Below are positions 39,051-51,659 of a DNA stretch of 64,000 nt, in pieces (the stretch's first letter is position 1; every line of letters begins with the position of its first letter). Where the stretch lies: positions 25,349 through 89,348 of the forward strand of contig CANFPU010000002.1 in NCBI GenBank assembly GCA_947448955.1, in the 5' to 3' direction. Under the pieces are notes generated by a model. That model made no database searches and was not told the DNA's origin. It worked only from the letters and a program-made list of their open reading frames with translations. Source of the stretch: Burkholderiales bacterium. Lineage in GTDB: Bacteria; Pseudomonadota; Gammaproteobacteria; Burkholderiales; Burkholderiaceae_C. Both the position numbers and the translations under genes were made by a program.

Positions 39051-40073
39051 ATGCCCATGCGGCTCTGTTGGTCCTTCTGCCTCACCGCCACACTGCTGGC
39101 CGCCAACGCCCAGGCCCAGGCCCTGGACAAAGTGGTCTTCGCCACCAACTGGAAAGCCCAGGCTGCGCACGGCGGTTTCTACCAGGCCTTGGCCGACGGC
39201 ACGTACAAGAAGTACGGCCTGGACGTCACGATCCAGCCAGGCGGTCCGCAGGTCAACAACCGGCCCCTGCTGCCGGCAGGACGGATCGACTTTCTGATGA
39301 CGGGCAACCTGCTGCACAGCTTCGACAACGTCAAGAACAAGGTGCCCACCGTGGTGGTCGCCGCGATGTTCCAGAAAGATCCTCAAGCGCTATTGGCCCA
39401 CCCTGGCCAAGGCCACGAGAAATTTGAGGCGCTCAAAGACGCCCCGCTGGCGTTGATCGCCAAGGACGGCCAGTTCAGCTGGTGGCAATGGCTGAAAGTC
39501 ACGCATGGCTTCCGCGACGAAGCGCTCAAGCCCTACAACTACAACCTCGGCCCTTTCCTGGCCAATCCCAAGTCGATCCAACAAGGCTACTCGGTGGCAG
39601 AACCGATCTACATCGAGAACCAGGGCAAGTTCAAGCCGGTGGTCCATCTGCTGGCCGACCATGGCTTTTCAACTTACAGCACGCTGATCGAGGCCCGCAC
39701 TGAGGTGGTCAAGAGCCGGCCGGATCTGGTTCAACGCTTTGTCGACGCATCGGCGATCGGTTGGGTGAACTACCTCTACGGCAACCGAAAAGCGGCCGCC
39801 GACCTGATGACCCGCGACAACCCCGAAATGAGCAACACCGAGATGGAGGCCTCGGTGGCGCTGATGAAGTCGCAGGGCATCGTCGACTCGGGCGAGGCCG
39901 CGACCCAAGGCATCGGCGCGATGAACGCGCCGCGCATCGCTGACTTCTATGCCCAGATGGTCAAAGCCGGGCTGTACAAGCCCGGCGAGGTCGATCTGTC
40001 CAAGGTCGCCACACTGCAGTTCGTCAACAAAGGCATTGGCCAGGATATCAAGGCCAAGCTGACCGGCAAGTGA
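39051..40073 (+). CDS. ABC transporter substrate-binding protein, NMT1/THI5 (ThiY-like)
   Basis: Signal peptide; LDKVVFATNWKAQAAHGGFYQALADGTYKKYGLDVTIQPGGPQVNNRPLLPAGRIDFLMTG. Alternative starts at 39039 and 39057. Confidence 0.85.
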   Translation: MPMRLCWSFCLTATLLAANAQAQALDKVVFATNWKAQAAHGGFYQALADGTYKKYGLDVTIQPGGPQVNNRPLLPAGRIDFLMTGNLLHSFDNVKNKVPTVVVAAMFQKDPQALLAHPGQGHEKFEALKDAPLALIAKDGQFSWWQWLKVTHGFRDEALKPYNYNLGPFLANPKSIQQGYSVAEPIYIENQGKFKPVVHLLADHGFSTYSTLIEARTEVVKSRPDLVQRFVDASAIGWVNYLYGNRKAAADLMTRDNPEMSNTEMEASVALMKSQGIVDSGEAATQGIGAMNAPRIADFYAQMVKAGLYKPGEVDLSKVATLQFVNKGIGQDIKAKLTGK

Positions 40074-40082
40074 GCGCAAAGA

Positions 40083-40102
40083 CCGGCGCCAGCAGGCGCC
40101 GG
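40083..40102 (+). terminator. Perfect 8-bp stem, 4-nt loop hairpin downstream of the ABC SBP gene (no U-tract)
   Basis: ccggcgcc-agca-ggcgccgg. Confidence 0.4.
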
Positions 40103-40271
40103 ACTAGTGCTGGGACCCGGAAGGATCGAAACAAGATGAAAGCGATGGATTCGGCCCGATGGCTAGGCGCAAACCGCAGCGATACCCGAGGTATCGCGAG
40201 GATTTGCAACGACGCCACCGGGTCGAAGGCGCGCTTTCATGTTTCGATATCTCCGGGGTGCAGCAATGGGG

Positions 40272-41141
40272 TCAGAAGTGGTACTCGGCCCGCAGCATCG
40301 GGGTCCTGGCAGTGGCGCCCTTGCCAGCAGCGCCGGCGGTGTCGTTGCCGAACTTGTTCTTCCAGTACTGGTATTCCAGGCCGATCTTGAACTTGCCTTT
40401 GGACCCAGTCAGCGCCGCCATGTCGTACATGATCTGGGCATCGATGTTGGTCTCGGGCGCGGTGGCGACACCGAATTCGTTCTTGCCCTTGGAAGCGATC
40501 AGGTTGGCAAAGCCTTCGAACGAGAAGCCTGTGTCCTTGCCCAGCGGGATGCCCCAGGACGCCGACAACATCGGGTGCGTGTCGTAGCTGTAGCGCGGTG
40601 TGCTGACACCGGTGAAGGTGCTGTAAGGCGCATTGCTTTCCCACAACCCGAGCAGGCTGACATTCAAGAAGCCAGGCACATCCATCATCAGCGTCGGGCC
40701 GGCAACGACCATGCGCTTCTTCGAGTTGTAACCCGCATCGGTCTTGGTGTTGAAATCGAAGCCGGCGGTCAGACCGACGCCACGCACCGGGCCAAACTTA
40801 AAGGCCGAACCGGTGGCTTTCTCCAAATCCAGCGTGTGGCGGTAGACCACATAGACCTCTTGGGCGCCGTTGGTCGAACCCTTGCCGGCCGGGTCGATCT
40901 TGTCTGACAGCAGCAGATCAGCGTTGAAGAAGTTGGAGCCGTACTTGTAGCCGCTGGCGTGGTTCAGGTTGACGATGTTCTTGGCGATGTCCTTGCCGTT
41001 GAAGGGCTCGGCGTACTTGCTGCCGGTGCGATAACCAATCGAGGTGTCGCTCCAATCGGCGGCCTGCGCCGGGGCGGCCAAGCCACCCGCCAGCAACGCG
41101 GCGGCAGCGATCAAAGAAAGAGGGCGGTGAAGACCATGCAT
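40272..41141 (-). CDS. Outer-membrane channel protein, nucleoside-specific Tsx-like family
   Basis: Signal peptide LIAAAALLAGGLAAPAQA; ADWSDTSIGYRTGSKYAEPFNGKDIAKNIVNLNHASGYKYGSNFFNADLL; C-terminal aromatic LRAEYHF typical of OM beta-barrels. Confidence 0.7.
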   Translation of the reverse strand: MHGLHRPLSLIAAAALLAGGLAAPAQAADWSDTSIGYRTGSKYAEPFNGKDIAKNIVNLNHASGYKYGSNFFNADLLLSDKIDPAGKGSTNGAQEVYVVYRHTLDLEKATGSAFKFGPVRGVGLTAGFDFNTKTDAGYNSKKRMVVAGPTLMMDVPGFLNVSLLGLWESNAPYSTFTGVSTPRYSYDTHPMLSASWGIPLGKDTGFSFEGFANLIASKGKNEFGVATAPETNIDAQIMYDMAALTGSKGKFKIGLEYQYWKNKFGNDTAGAAGKGATARTPMLRAEYHF

Positions 41142-41440
41142 GGCGGATCCTAGTAGTTTGGAAAGAAAGATTATCTGACCACAGCCATAGCACTTGGCAT
41201 GCCAGGCGGCCAAAATGTTCTGCCGCCCGCTGATGCACCGCCCCGTGCGCTGACCCGGCTCACCGGTGGTCGGGTCGTCAGCGGTTGAGCGCACCAAAAC
41301 GGCGCCACTCCGCACCAGCGTGACGAACGCAAAGGGGGCGTGCCGGCGGCGATAATCGACTGCCGACACCGTCGACGCACATCGTGTGTCGCTCCCGCCC
41401 AAGGCCCGAACCCGGGCCAGGCCGCCTGCAAAGGGCATCC

Positions 41441-43078
<1,638 letters not shown>

Positions 43079-43111
43079 ACGCGCCGCGGGTTGGCCGACG
43101 CGCCCATCGGC

Positions 43112-44044
43112 TCAATCAGGCCGGCCGCCCTCAGCAAGTGCCCGCGCCACGTTCGCCGCCAGCCGCGCGTTGTTGAGCACCAGCGCGATGTTGGCCGACA
43201 GGCTCAAGCCGCCGGTCAGCGCATTGACGCGGTCGAGCAGAAAGGGCGTCAGCGCCTTGCCGGCAACACCCCGCAGGGTCGCATCGACCAAGGCCTGCGC
43301 AATGGCGCTGTCGATCAGTTGGCGCGGCAGCGCGAACTCAGCCGGGATCGGGTTGGCGATCAGCAACCCACCCCCCAGGCCAAGTGCCTGTTTGGCCTGC
43401 ATCACGCGGGCGATCTCGGCCGGCGTATCCAGTCGGACATCGACGCCGAAACCGCTGTCGCGGGTGAAGAATGCCGGCAGTTCGTCGGTGCCATAGCCGA
43501 TCACCGGCACGCCGTGGGTCTCCAGGTACTCCAGCGTCAGCCCCAGGTCGAGGATGGACTTCGGCCCGGCGCAAACGACCGCGACCTCGGTGCGTGCGAG
43601 CTCCTGCAGGTCGGCCGAGACATCGAAGCTGGTCGCCGCACCGCGGTGGACACCGCCGATGCCGCCGGTCGCAAACACCTTGATGCCGGCCAGCGCCGAG
43701 ACGATCATCGTCGCCGCGACGGTGGTCGCACCGGTGGCGCCGCTGGCGACCAGAAAAGGCAAGTCGCGCCGGCTGGTCTTGATGGCTTGCTGACCCGTCC
43801 GGCCCAGGCTTTCGATCTCGGCCCGACTCAGCCCGGCCTTCAAGCGACCGGCGATCACTGCCATCGTGGCAGGCACCGCACCCTGCGCACGAACCTCGGC
43901 CTCGACCGCCAACGCTGTCTCCGCATTCTGCGGCCAGGGCATGCCGTGGCTGATGATCGTCGACTCCAGCGCCACCACGGGCCGACCATGCTCCAGCGCG
44001 GCCGCCACCTCGGGATGCAGGTCGAGAAACGGATGGGTTGGCAT
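43112..44044 (-). CDS. psuG: Pseudouridine-5'-phosphate glycosidase
   Basis: [63 protein letters not shown]. Confidence 0.95.
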   Translation of the reverse strand: MPTHPFLDLHPEVAAALEHGRPVVALESTIISHGMPWPQNAETALAVEAEVRAQGAVPATMAVIAGRLKAGLSRAEIESLGRTGQQAIKTSRRDLPFLVASGATGATTVAATMIVSALAGIKVFATGGIGGVHRGAATSFDVSADLQELARTEVAVVCAGPKSILDLGLTLEYLETHGVPVIGYGTDELPAFFTRDSGFGVDVRLDTPAEIARVMQAKQALGLGGGLLIANPIPAEFALPRQLIDSAIAQALVDATLRGVAGKALTPFLLDRVNALTGGLSLSANIALVLNNARLAANVARALAEGGRPD

Positions 44045-44114
44045 GGGCTGTCCTTGGAGCAGGCCGGCATTATCGGGCGGCCAGGCGCCGTCCGAATGCC
44101 ACAATCCGGCCCCG

Positions 44115-45017
44115 ATGCAACAGCGCCTGACGCTTTACCTGCAACTGATCCGCTGGGACCGTCCCGCCGGCTGGCTGCTGTTGCTGTGGCCGACGTTGAG
44201 CGCGCTGTGGATCGCCGCCGAAGGCTTTCCGGGCTGGCACTTGCTGCTGGTGTTCAGCTTGGGCACGGTGTTGATGCGCAGCGCCGGGTGCTGCATCAAC
44301 GACGTCGCCGATCGAGACTTCGACCGCCATGTCAAGCGCACTGCACAGCGCCCGGTCACCAGCGGCGCGCTGTCATCCATCGAGGCCTTGATGCTGGGCG
44401 CCTTGCTGGCCGCGGCCGCCTTCGCGCTGGTGCTGAGCACGAACCAGCCGACCATCACCCTGTCATTCGCTGCGCTGGCGATCGCGATCGCCTACCCCTA
44501 CGCCAAGCGCGTGCTGGCGATCCCGCAGGCGGTGCTGGGCCTGGCCTTCAGCTTCGGCATCCCGATGGCGTTCTCAGCAGTGCACGGGGGCCGAGAAGGC
44601 GGGTTGCAGGCGGTCAGCGCAGCCGTGCCGTCGCAGGCCTGGTGGCTGCTGCTGGGCAACCTGTGCTGGGTACTGGCCTACGACACCGAGTATGCGATGG
44701 TCGACCGCGACGATGACCTGGTCATCGGCATCCAGACCTCAGCGATCACGCTGGGACGATGGGACGTTGCGGCGGTGATGCTGTGCTACGGCGCCTACCT
44801 GGCGTCTTGGGCCACTTTGGGCTGGTCGCTGGGACTGGGCCGGATCTTTTTGCTAGGCATCGCGGCCGCGGCAGCCCAGGCAGTCTGGCACTTTGGCCTG
44901 ATCCGCCAGCGCAGCCGCGAGGGCTGTTTCAAGGCTTTCAGGTTCAACCACTGGGTCGGCGCAGCGGTGTTCGCCGGTGTGGCGCTGGATCTGGCGCTGC
45001 GTCGTCCGTCGGGCTGA
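44115..45017 (+). CDS. ubiA: 4-hydroxybenzoate polyprenyltransferase
   Basis: [70 protein letters not shown]. Confidence 0.95.
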   Translation: MQQRLTLYLQLIRWDRPAGWLLLLWPTLSALWIAAEGFPGWHLLLVFSLGTVLMRSAGCCINDVADRDFDRHVKRTAQRPVTSGALSSIEALMLGALLAAAAFALVLSTNQPTITLSFAALAIAIAYPYAKRVLAIPQAVLGLAFSFGIPMAFSAVHGGREGGLQAVSAAVPSQAWWLLLGNLCWVLAYDTEYAMVDRDDDLVIGIQTSAITLGRWDVAAVMLCYGAYLASWATLGWSLGLGRIFLLGIAAAAAQAVWHFGLIRQRSREGCFKAFRFNHWVGAAVFAGVALDLALRRPSG

Positions 45018-45036
45018 GCGCCCGGCACGCCGCGGA

Positions 45037-45873
45037 TCAGCCGCCGAACTCGTCCCCCAATGCCTTGGCCCGCTGCTGGGCTGCACGCACCGCGCGCACC
45101 AGCGCCGGCCCGACGCCATCGCCGCGCAGGGACTCCAGCGCCGCGTGAGTGGTGCCGCCTTTGCTGGTCACGCGCTCGCGCAGCACGGCCGGTGATTCGT
45201 CGGACTGCGCGGCCAGCGCGGTCGCACCATCAAAGGTGGCCAGCGCTAGCTGCTTGCCCTGCGCTGGCGACAAACCCATCTCGCTGGCGGCATCCATCAT
45301 CGCCTCGAGAAAATAGAACACATAGGCCGGGCCGGAACCCGACAACGCGGTCACCGCATCGAGATCGGCCTCGCGATCTACCCAGACCAGCGAGCCGGTC
45401 GGCATGAGCACCTGCTCGACTAACGCACGCTCGGCAACGCTAACAGCCGGCCGGGCATAGAGGCCGGCAATGCCGCGGCCAATCAGCGCAGGCGTGTTGG
45501 GCATGCTGCGGACAATTCGGGCGCGGTCGAGCACCTGCCCCAGCGCTTGGGCCATCGTTTCGCTGCGGATGCCCGCCATCACGCTGAGCTGCAGCGCGCC
45601 CGCCACGAAAGGCTTGCACGGCGCGGCGGCTGGCGCGAACAACTGCGGCTTGACGGCCCAGACCACCAGCGCGGCGTCGGCCAGCGTTGGATCGGCAGCC
45701 GCCAGACAACGCAGGCCGAAATCGGCTTGAAGCTTGTCGCGCTGAGCCTCGAAGGGCTCGACGACCAGCAGGTCGGCGGGCGAGCGGCCAGCGCGGATCA
45801 GCCCGCCGATCAAGGCGCTGGCCATGTTGCCGCCGCCGATGAAGGCGATCGTGGATTGGGGCTTGACGTTCAT
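45037..45873 (-). CDS. proC: Pyrroline-5-carboxylate reductase
   Basis: [63 protein letters not shown]. Confidence 0.95.
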   Translation of the reverse strand: MNVKPQSTIAFIGGGNMASALIGGLIRAGRSPADLLVVEPFEAQRDKLQADFGLRCLAAADPTLADAALVVWAVKPQLFAPAAAPCKPFVAGALQLSVMAGIRSETMAQALGQVLDRARIVRSMPNTPALIGRGIAGLYARPAVSVAERALVEQVLMPTGSLVWVDREADLDAVTALSGSGPAYVFYFLEAMMDAASEMGLSPAQGKQLALATFDGATALAAQSDESPAVLRERVTSKGGTTHAALESLRGDGVGPALVRAVRAAQQRAKALGDEFGG

Positions 45874-45932
45874 CAGGCCAGTGTATCGATCACCACCGGA
45901 GACTTGGCCCAATTTCCAGCCGAGGTGCCCGC

Positions 45933-47201
45933 ATGACGCTTTCCTATGTCCACCCCAGCCCCGACAGCCCCTGGGGGACTTACCTGACGCAGATCGACCG
46001 GGTGATCCCACACCTGGGGCCGCTGGCGCGCTGGGCCGAAACGCTCAAAAGGCCCAAGCGGGTGCTGATCGTCGATGTGCCGATCGAGATGGACGACGGC
46101 CGCATCGCCCACCACGAAGGCTACAGGGTGCAGCACAGCCTGACGCGCGGCCCAGGCAAAGGAGGCGTGCGTTACCACCCCGAGGTCACGCTCGAAGAGG
46201 TGATGGCGCTGGCGGCCTGGATGAGCGTGAAAAACGCCGCGGTCAACCTGCCTTTCGGCGGCGCCAAGGGAGGTATCCGGGTCGATCCTCAGCAGTTGTC
46301 GCGCAAGGAGCTGGAGCGGCTGACGCGGCGCTACACCAGCGAGATCGGCATCGTCATCGGGCCGCAGCAGGACATTCTGGCGCCGGATGTCAACACCAAC
46401 CCGCAAGTGATGGCCTGGATGATGGACACCTACTCGATGAACACCGGCGCCACCGCCACCGGCGTGGTCACCGGCAAACCCATCCACCTGGGCGGCAGCA
46501 TGGGCCGGATCAAAGCGACCGGGCGCGGTGTGTTTGTGACCGGGCGCGAGGCAGCACGCCGCATCGGCCTGGACCTGCAAGGCGCCCGGTTGGCGGTGCA
46601 AGGTTTCGGCAATGTCGGCTCGGCAGCGGCGGAATTGTTCGGCCAGGCCGGATCGCTGGTCATCGCAGTGCAGGACCACAGTGGCAGCATCTTCAACGGC
46701 GCGGGCCTGGATTTGTCTCGGCTGGTCCCCCATGTCCAGGCCAGCGGCGGCGTGGCTGGTTTCAGCAGCGCCGAGGTGATCGACGCCGAGGCGTTTTGGG
46801 ACGTGGACTGCAACGTGATGATCCCAGCCGCGTTGGAGAACCAGATCACCGCGGCGCGCGCCCAGCGCCTCCAGGCCAGGCTGGTGCTGGAAGGCGCCAA
46901 CGGCCCGACCGGATCGGCGGCAGACGACATCCTGGCCGAACGTGGCGTGCTGGTCGTGCCCGACGTGATCTGCAACGCCGGCGGCGTGACGGTGAGCTAT
47001 TTCGAATGGGTGCAGGACTTCTCGTCCTTCTTTTGGACCGAGGAGGAGATCAATGTCAAGCTCGACCAGATCCTGGTCGGCGCGCTCGGGAAGATCTGGG
47101 ATCAGGCCGACCGGCACCACATCAGCTTGCGCACTGCCGCCTTCGCGGTGGCCTGCGAGCGCATCCTGACCGCGCGCCAAGAGCGCGGTCTGTACCCTTA
47201 G
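45933..47201 (+). CDS. Glu/Leu/Phe/Val dehydrogenase (glutamate dehydrogenase)
   Basis: [67 protein letters not shown]. Confidence 0.94.
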   Translation: MTLSYVHPSPDSPWGTYLTQIDRVIPHLGPLARWAETLKRPKRVLIVDVPIEMDDGRIAHHEGYRVQHSLTRGPGKGGVRYHPEVTLEEVMALAAWMSVKNAAVNLPFGGAKGGIRVDPQQLSRKELERLTRRYTSEIGIVIGPQQDILAPDVNTNPQVMAWMMDTYSMNTGATATGVVTGKPIHLGGSMGRIKATGRGVFVTGREAARRIGLDLQGARLAVQGFGNVGSAAAELFGQAGSLVIAVQDHSGSIFNGAGLDLSRLVPHVQASGGVAGFSSAEVIDAEAFWDVDCNVMIPAALENQITAARAQRLQARLVLEGANGPTGSAADDILAERGVLVVPDVICNAGGVTVSYFEWVQDFSSFFWTEEEINVKLDQILVGALGKIWDQADRHHISLRTAAFAVACERILTARQERGLYP

Positions 47202-47231
47202 CGGCTGACGGTCGGTGCCCGGCCGCGCAGC

Positions 47232-47828
47232 TCACTCGTCGTCGTCCTTGTACTCCTTGGGCAGGTGGTGGGCGATGCCCTTGTGGCAGTCGATACAGGT
47301 CCTGCCGGCGTCTTTCGCAGCCATGTGCTTCTTGTAAACGCTCTGCTTCTGGATCTGGCCGCTCATCGCGTCGAAGCTGTGGCAGTTGCGGCATTCCTGC
47401 GAGCCATTGGCCTTCATCCGCTCCCATTCATGGGTGGCGAGCGTCATGCGCTTGGCCTCGAACTTCTCGCGGGTGTCGATCGAGCCCGTCAGCTTGCCCC
47501 AGACTTCCAAAGCCGCCTTGGCCTTTCGCACCATCTTGGGCCCCCATGCGTGCGGCACGTGGCAGTCCGAGCAGATCGCCCGCACGCCGGCCCGGTTGCT
47601 GTAGTGGATGGTCTCGCGGTACTCGACGTAGACGTTGTCGCGCATTTCATGGCAAGAGATGCAGAACTCCATCGTGTTGGTCGCTTCCAGCCCGGTGTGG
47701 AAACCGCCCCAGAAAAGAATGCCCCCACCAAAGCCGACGACCAGCAAAACCAGCATGGACCACTTCGCGCTGGGTCGGCGCAGGGCCGTCCAGCAGCGGT
47801 GGATGAATCCGGGGGTATCCAGGCGCAT
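47232..47828 (-). CDS. NapC/NirT-family tetraheme cytochrome c (CymA-like quinone-linked)
   Basis: N-terminal TM SMLVLLVVGFGGGILFWGGF; four CXXCH: CISCH, CSDCH, CRNCH, CIDCH. Confidence 0.92.
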   Translation of the reverse strand: MRLDTPGFIHRCWTALRRPSAKWSMLVLLVVGFGGGILFWGGFHTGLEATNTMEFCISCHEMRDNVYVEYRETIHYSNRAGVRAICSDCHVPHAWGPKMVRKAKAALEVWGKLTGSIDTREKFEAKRMTLATHEWERMKANGSQECRNCHSFDAMSGQIQKQSVYKKHMAAKDAGRTCIDCHKGIAHHLPKEYKDDDE

Positions 47829-47865
47829 AGAGTTCTCGTTCTGGTCGGTTCGCCGGCGCGAGGGT

Positions 47866-50535
47866 TCAGCGCCAGCTGTACTGGTAGGACACTACCAAGG
47901 TGTGCACGTTGTAGGTCGGCAGCTTCTCGTTGGTGGGCAGCACCCCGCTCAAGCCGCCGACCTGAAGACCGTCATAGGCCCAGTCCTGCGCTGAGAGGTG
48001 TTGCCAGCTGTAGCCGATGCGCACCGCTTGCTCCTTGGTCAGCGTGTAGCGACCGCTCAAGCGCAAGGCCGTGATGTCGGTCTTGACCGTGGGCAGCGCC
48101 GTGGCCGGGATGTAATAGGCCGCGATAGTCCCTGCTGCTGCGCCTGCCACCGCCAAGGGGTTGTTGGCATAGTTGCCGCCGTTCATGCCGATGTCCGAGC
48201 GCGCCTGGCTGTAGCTGATACCACCTTGCAAGTCGAGCTTGCCGCCGACCAGGTTTTTGCGCGCAAGACTCAAGCCCAGCGTGTCGACGCGGTCACGCAT
48301 GTCGGCCTGCCAGTCCAGGCAGGGATCGACCTTGTTGCTCGCATTGCGCAGCGCGACGGTGGCGTAACAACCGCCGGAGATTGCCGTGAACCCACCCACG
48401 TTGGCCGTCGTGCTGTTGGCGGTATAGCTGTTGCCAGCGCTGCGCGAGCGCTGGTCTTCGGACGTCGCATACAGCGTCAGCGCGGTGTAGTCGTCGGGGT
48501 TCCAGGTGCCGTCAAGGTTGATGGCCAGGCTGCGGGCGCTGGTCAGGCCATAGCTCGAATGGCTGTAGCGGTCGGCACTGATGTCGGCTGCGGCCTGCAG
48601 CGACAGCGTCTCGCTGGCCTGCCATTGCAGACTGCTGCGCAGCTTGTCGCGGTTGCGGTCGGCCAGGTTGAAGCGGCGCATCCCGGGCAATTCGCTGATG
48701 CGGTTCTGGTTGCCGTACAGCGAGTTGGCCAGCGCGTTGTTGTTGGCAAAGAAGAAGGCCTGCGCCGACCCGGCAGTCGGCAGCGGGTTCAGGCCCAGCC
48801 AAGGGCCGTAGCCCGTCAGGCCCAGCGCGGTCAGCGTGCCATAGGCCGTCGACCCGCCGGGCGCACCAGCAGGCGACAGATTGGCCGCTGGCACCAAGGC
48901 CAGGAAGGCGTTCTCGTTGTAGTCGACGCTGCGGTGCGCGCGGGACAAACCGATTCGCACGCCCAGGTTTTCCAGCGCGTTCAGACGCCACTCCGCCCGC
49001 AGCGTGGCCTCGCTGCTGTTGTTGGCATCGACACAGGCAATCCAGGTGCCGCTGCAATAGCGGTCCATTTTCTGCAGTTCGGCAGCCGCCTTGAAGGCCT
49101 GGCCACGGGCCAGCGCGTAGTCGGCGTCCAGGTTGAATTGGTTCAGTCGCTTGCTGTAAGGACGGTTGGCATTGAGATTGGCATTGCTACCCAGGCCAGG
49201 GAAATTGGCCGCAAACACCGAGTTGCCGCTCTTGAGTTCGCCCGCGTCGTAGTAGCCGAAGGTGTTGACGGGCGTGCGGTTGTCACGCTCGTCAAACTTG
49301 TAGGCCGCGGCCAGGGTCAGGCCTTTGATCGGCCGGCTCACCAGCTTGAGGTTCAGCCCTTGGCTGACGACCAAGCCCTGCGCCGAGGACACCGGCACCA
49401 ACGGCGTGCTGGCGTCGGTCAGCAGCGTGGCATCCTGGGTGCTGCGTCCATAAGAGGCATTGGCTGTCAGGCGCGTGGTGCTGTCCAGCAGGTAGCTGCC
49501 GGTGAGGCTGAGCTGATGAAACTGGTTGTTCGGCGCGCTGCTCATGGTCTGCAGATTGCTCGGGAAAGCCCAGTTGGCCCAACTCATCGACGTCACGTTG
49601 TTGACGAATAACGTGCCGTAGTAGGCGGCGTTGACCGTCAGCTTCTGGCCGGCGTAGGTCACGCCGAGGTTCAACTGCTCGGTGGTCTGATCGATCAGGT
49701 CAGGGATGATGGCCGACATGTCACCGTTGGTGTAGCGCGTGACGGTGCCCATGGCCTTCAGGCCCGACTTGTCCTCATGGTTGTAGCTGGCGGCCAGCTG
49801 CCAGCGCGGGTCAAGCTCGTAGGTGATGCCGAGGCCGTAGCGGGTACGCTTGGTCGACAGGTTGACCGACTGGAACAAAGGCAAGTCGGCCGCCTGAAGA
49901 CCCGCCGCGGTGGCGCCCTGGGCCAGGGTCGGCGCAGTGAGCACGCCGCTGATCAGCGCTCTCGAAGCCGTCACGTCCGGGGACAAGCCCCTCGCGTTGG
50001 CACCTCCGGACGTGCTGGCAGCAGGCGCCACCACACTGAGCCGCGGCACCAGCGGCACCAGCCAGGTCGAAGGCAGGGTCAGGCTGTTGGTGCCCGCGCC
50101 CAGAAACGGCGTCTGGTAAGTGTCGGATTTGTCGCGGCGCAACTCGTCGTAGCCGAACTCCAGGCGGAAGCGGCCCTGCACACCATACTCGGCCGACACG
50201 CTGCGTCGCTCAAGCCCCAGGTCGCGGACATTCAGTCGGTAGCGGGTCGCGTCTTCGCTGTCATAGGCGGCACCGCCGCGCAGATCGAGGTTGAACACGC
50301 CGAACGGCCCTTTGCCGCGCTGGCCGCTGAACTCATTGGCCTTGGCCGAGGCGGCGCTGGCCGTGCCGGCGCCGATCTCGACCGCGTTGGCGGGTGTCGT
50401 GAGCTCGGCCGCCGTGGGCTGGGCATCGGCGGCCATCGCCTCGACGCAAGTCGTCGACAGCAGCATCGCAGCCAGGGCCGCCCGCACCGCCAGGACCGAG
50501 GCGCGCAGTGGCAGGTTGATCGTGTGTACAGGCAT
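47866..50535 (-). CDS. MtrB/PioB/MtoB-family decaheme-associated outer-membrane beta-barrel protein
   Basis: 889 aa, signal peptide, alternating beta-barrel pattern throughout (GVFNLDLRGGAAYDSEDATRYRLNVRDLGLERRSVSAEYG...), C-terminal VVSYQYSWR; adjacent to decaheme cytochrome. Confidence 0.88.
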   Translation of the reverse strand: MPVHTINLPLRASVLAVRAALAAMLLSTTCVEAMAADAQPTAAELTTPANAVEIGAGTASAASAKANEFSGQRGKGPFGVFNLDLRGGAAYDSEDATRYRLNVRDLGLERRSVSAEYGVQGRFRLEFGYDELRRDKSDTYQTPFLGAGTNSLTLPSTWLVPLVPRLSVVAPAASTSGGANARGLSPDVTASRALISGVLTAPTLAQGATAAGLQAADLPLFQSVNLSTKRTRYGLGITYELDPRWQLAASYNHEDKSGLKAMGTVTRYTNGDMSAIIPDLIDQTTEQLNLGVTYAGQKLTVNAAYYGTLFVNNVTSMSWANWAFPSNLQTMSSAPNNQFHQLSLTGSYLLDSTTRLTANASYGRSTQDATLLTDASTPLVPVSSAQGLVVSQGLNLKLVSRPIKGLTLAAAYKFDERDNRTPVNTFGYYDAGELKSGNSVFAANFPGLGSNANLNANRPYSKRLNQFNLDADYALARGQAFKAAAELQKMDRYCSGTWIACVDANNSSEATLRAEWRLNALENLGVRIGLSRAHRSVDYNENAFLALVPAANLSPAGAPGGSTAYGTLTALGLTGYGPWLGLNPLPTAGSAQAFFFANNNALANSLYGNQNRISELPGMRRFNLADRNRDKLRSSLQWQASETLSLQAAADISADRYSHSSYGLTSARSLAINLDGTWNPDDYTALTLYATSEDQRSRSAGNSYTANSTTANVGGFTAISGGCYATVALRNASNKVDPCLDWQADMRDRVDTLGLSLARKNLVGGKLDLQGGISYSQARSDIGMNGGNYANNPLAVAGAAAGTIAAYYIPATALPTVKTDITALRLSGRYTLTKEQAVRIGYSWQHLSAQDWAYDGLQVGGLSGVLPTNEKLPTYNVHTLVVSYQYSWR

Positions 50536-50562
50536 GACTTGCTCCTGATAGATTGAGTCGCG

Positions 50563-51579
50563 TCAGCGTTGGAACTTCGCCCCGGCCGGGTGGTTGGAGC
50601 CGTGCACCAGCACGTGGCAGTTCAGACAGGCGCGGGCACCGAGCTGGGCCCTTGCTGCAGCATTGGCCAGCGGGTTGATGCCGTTGACCGTGGTGACCGC
50701 GCCGCCACCGAGGTTGGCGCCGCTGTTGACTTGCGCACCGTGGTCACCGCTGTGGCAGGCCTGGCACAAGAAGGGCGGTCGGGCCTTCAGCAGGGCGGTG
50801 TTGACCGAGCCATGCGGGGTGTGGCAGTTGCTGCAGTCGTCGCTGACCGGTTGATGCTCCCAGAGGAACGGGCCGCGCTTTTCGGCATGGCAGGTCGCGC
50901 AGGTCTCGTTGACCGAGTTCTTCACCAACAGCTTGGGGCCGACCGAGCCATGCGGGTTGTGGCAATCGGTGCAGGCCATCTTGCCGGCGTCGATCGGGTG
51001 TGTCGACAGACGGTGGGTCTGGGCGCGTTCGGTCTTGTGACAGGCAAAGCAGACCTCGGCTTGCGTGGCCTTGGCCAGCACGGGATCGTGCTTGACGTGC
51101 ACCGAGTGGCAGGCTGCGCAGGGCAGATCCTGCCCTTGGTGCTGGCTGGCGTCCCAGTGCAGGCGCTTGCCGCCCTTGTGGCAGGCCATACAGGTGTCGG
51201 ACTGCACCAGTGCAGCGCTGGCCGGGTTGACGGCGCTGCGCGTCTTGAACACCACCTCGGGCGCAGGTCGGCTGGCGTTGCCAGTCCCCTTGCCGCCCGC
51301 CACGTGCTGGCCGCTGGCGCCGTGGCAACTCTGGCAACTTGGGGTGCGTGAATCTGCCTTGACACCGTGCCGAGTCTGGTAGATCGACAGCAGCGGCTTG
51401 GTTTCACTCTCGTCATGGCAGCGGGTGCAGACCGCATCCTTGTTGAGTGCCGCACTGACCGCTACCGTCACCGCCGGCGCGCTCGCTGAAGCCTCGTTGG
51501 CAGCGATGGCAGGGCCGGCGAGGGCGAGCAGAACGCCTAGCGCAAGCCGTGCGCGCCAGTGGGCGAAGAATGTGTTCAT
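50563..51579 (-). CDS. DmsE/MtrA/MtoA-family decaheme c-type cytochrome
   Basis: Ten CXXCH counted: CTRCH, CQSCH, CMACH, CAACH, CFACH, CTDCH, CATCH, CSNCH, CQACH, CLNCH; signal peptide. Confidence 0.94.
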   Translation of the reverse strand: MNTFFAHWRARLALGVLLALAGPAIAANEASASAPAVTVAVSAALNKDAVCTRCHDESETKPLLSIYQTRHGVKADSRTPSCQSCHGASGQHVAGGKGTGNASRPAPEVVFKTRSAVNPASAALVQSDTCMACHKGGKRLHWDASQHQGQDLPCAACHSVHVKHDPVLAKATQAEVCFACHKTERAQTHRLSTHPIDAGKMACTDCHNPHGSVGPKLLVKNSVNETCATCHAEKRGPFLWEHQPVSDDCSNCHTPHGSVNTALLKARPPFLCQACHSGDHGAQVNSGANLGGGAVTTVNGINPLANAAARAQLGARACLNCHVLVHGSNHPAGAKFQR

Positions 51580-51659
51580 GTCGATGCCTCCTCAGACCAT
51601 GGGGCCCTGCACGAGACGCCTCTTGACCGAGGGCGTCGGAATGCGACAGCGCTGCGTTG

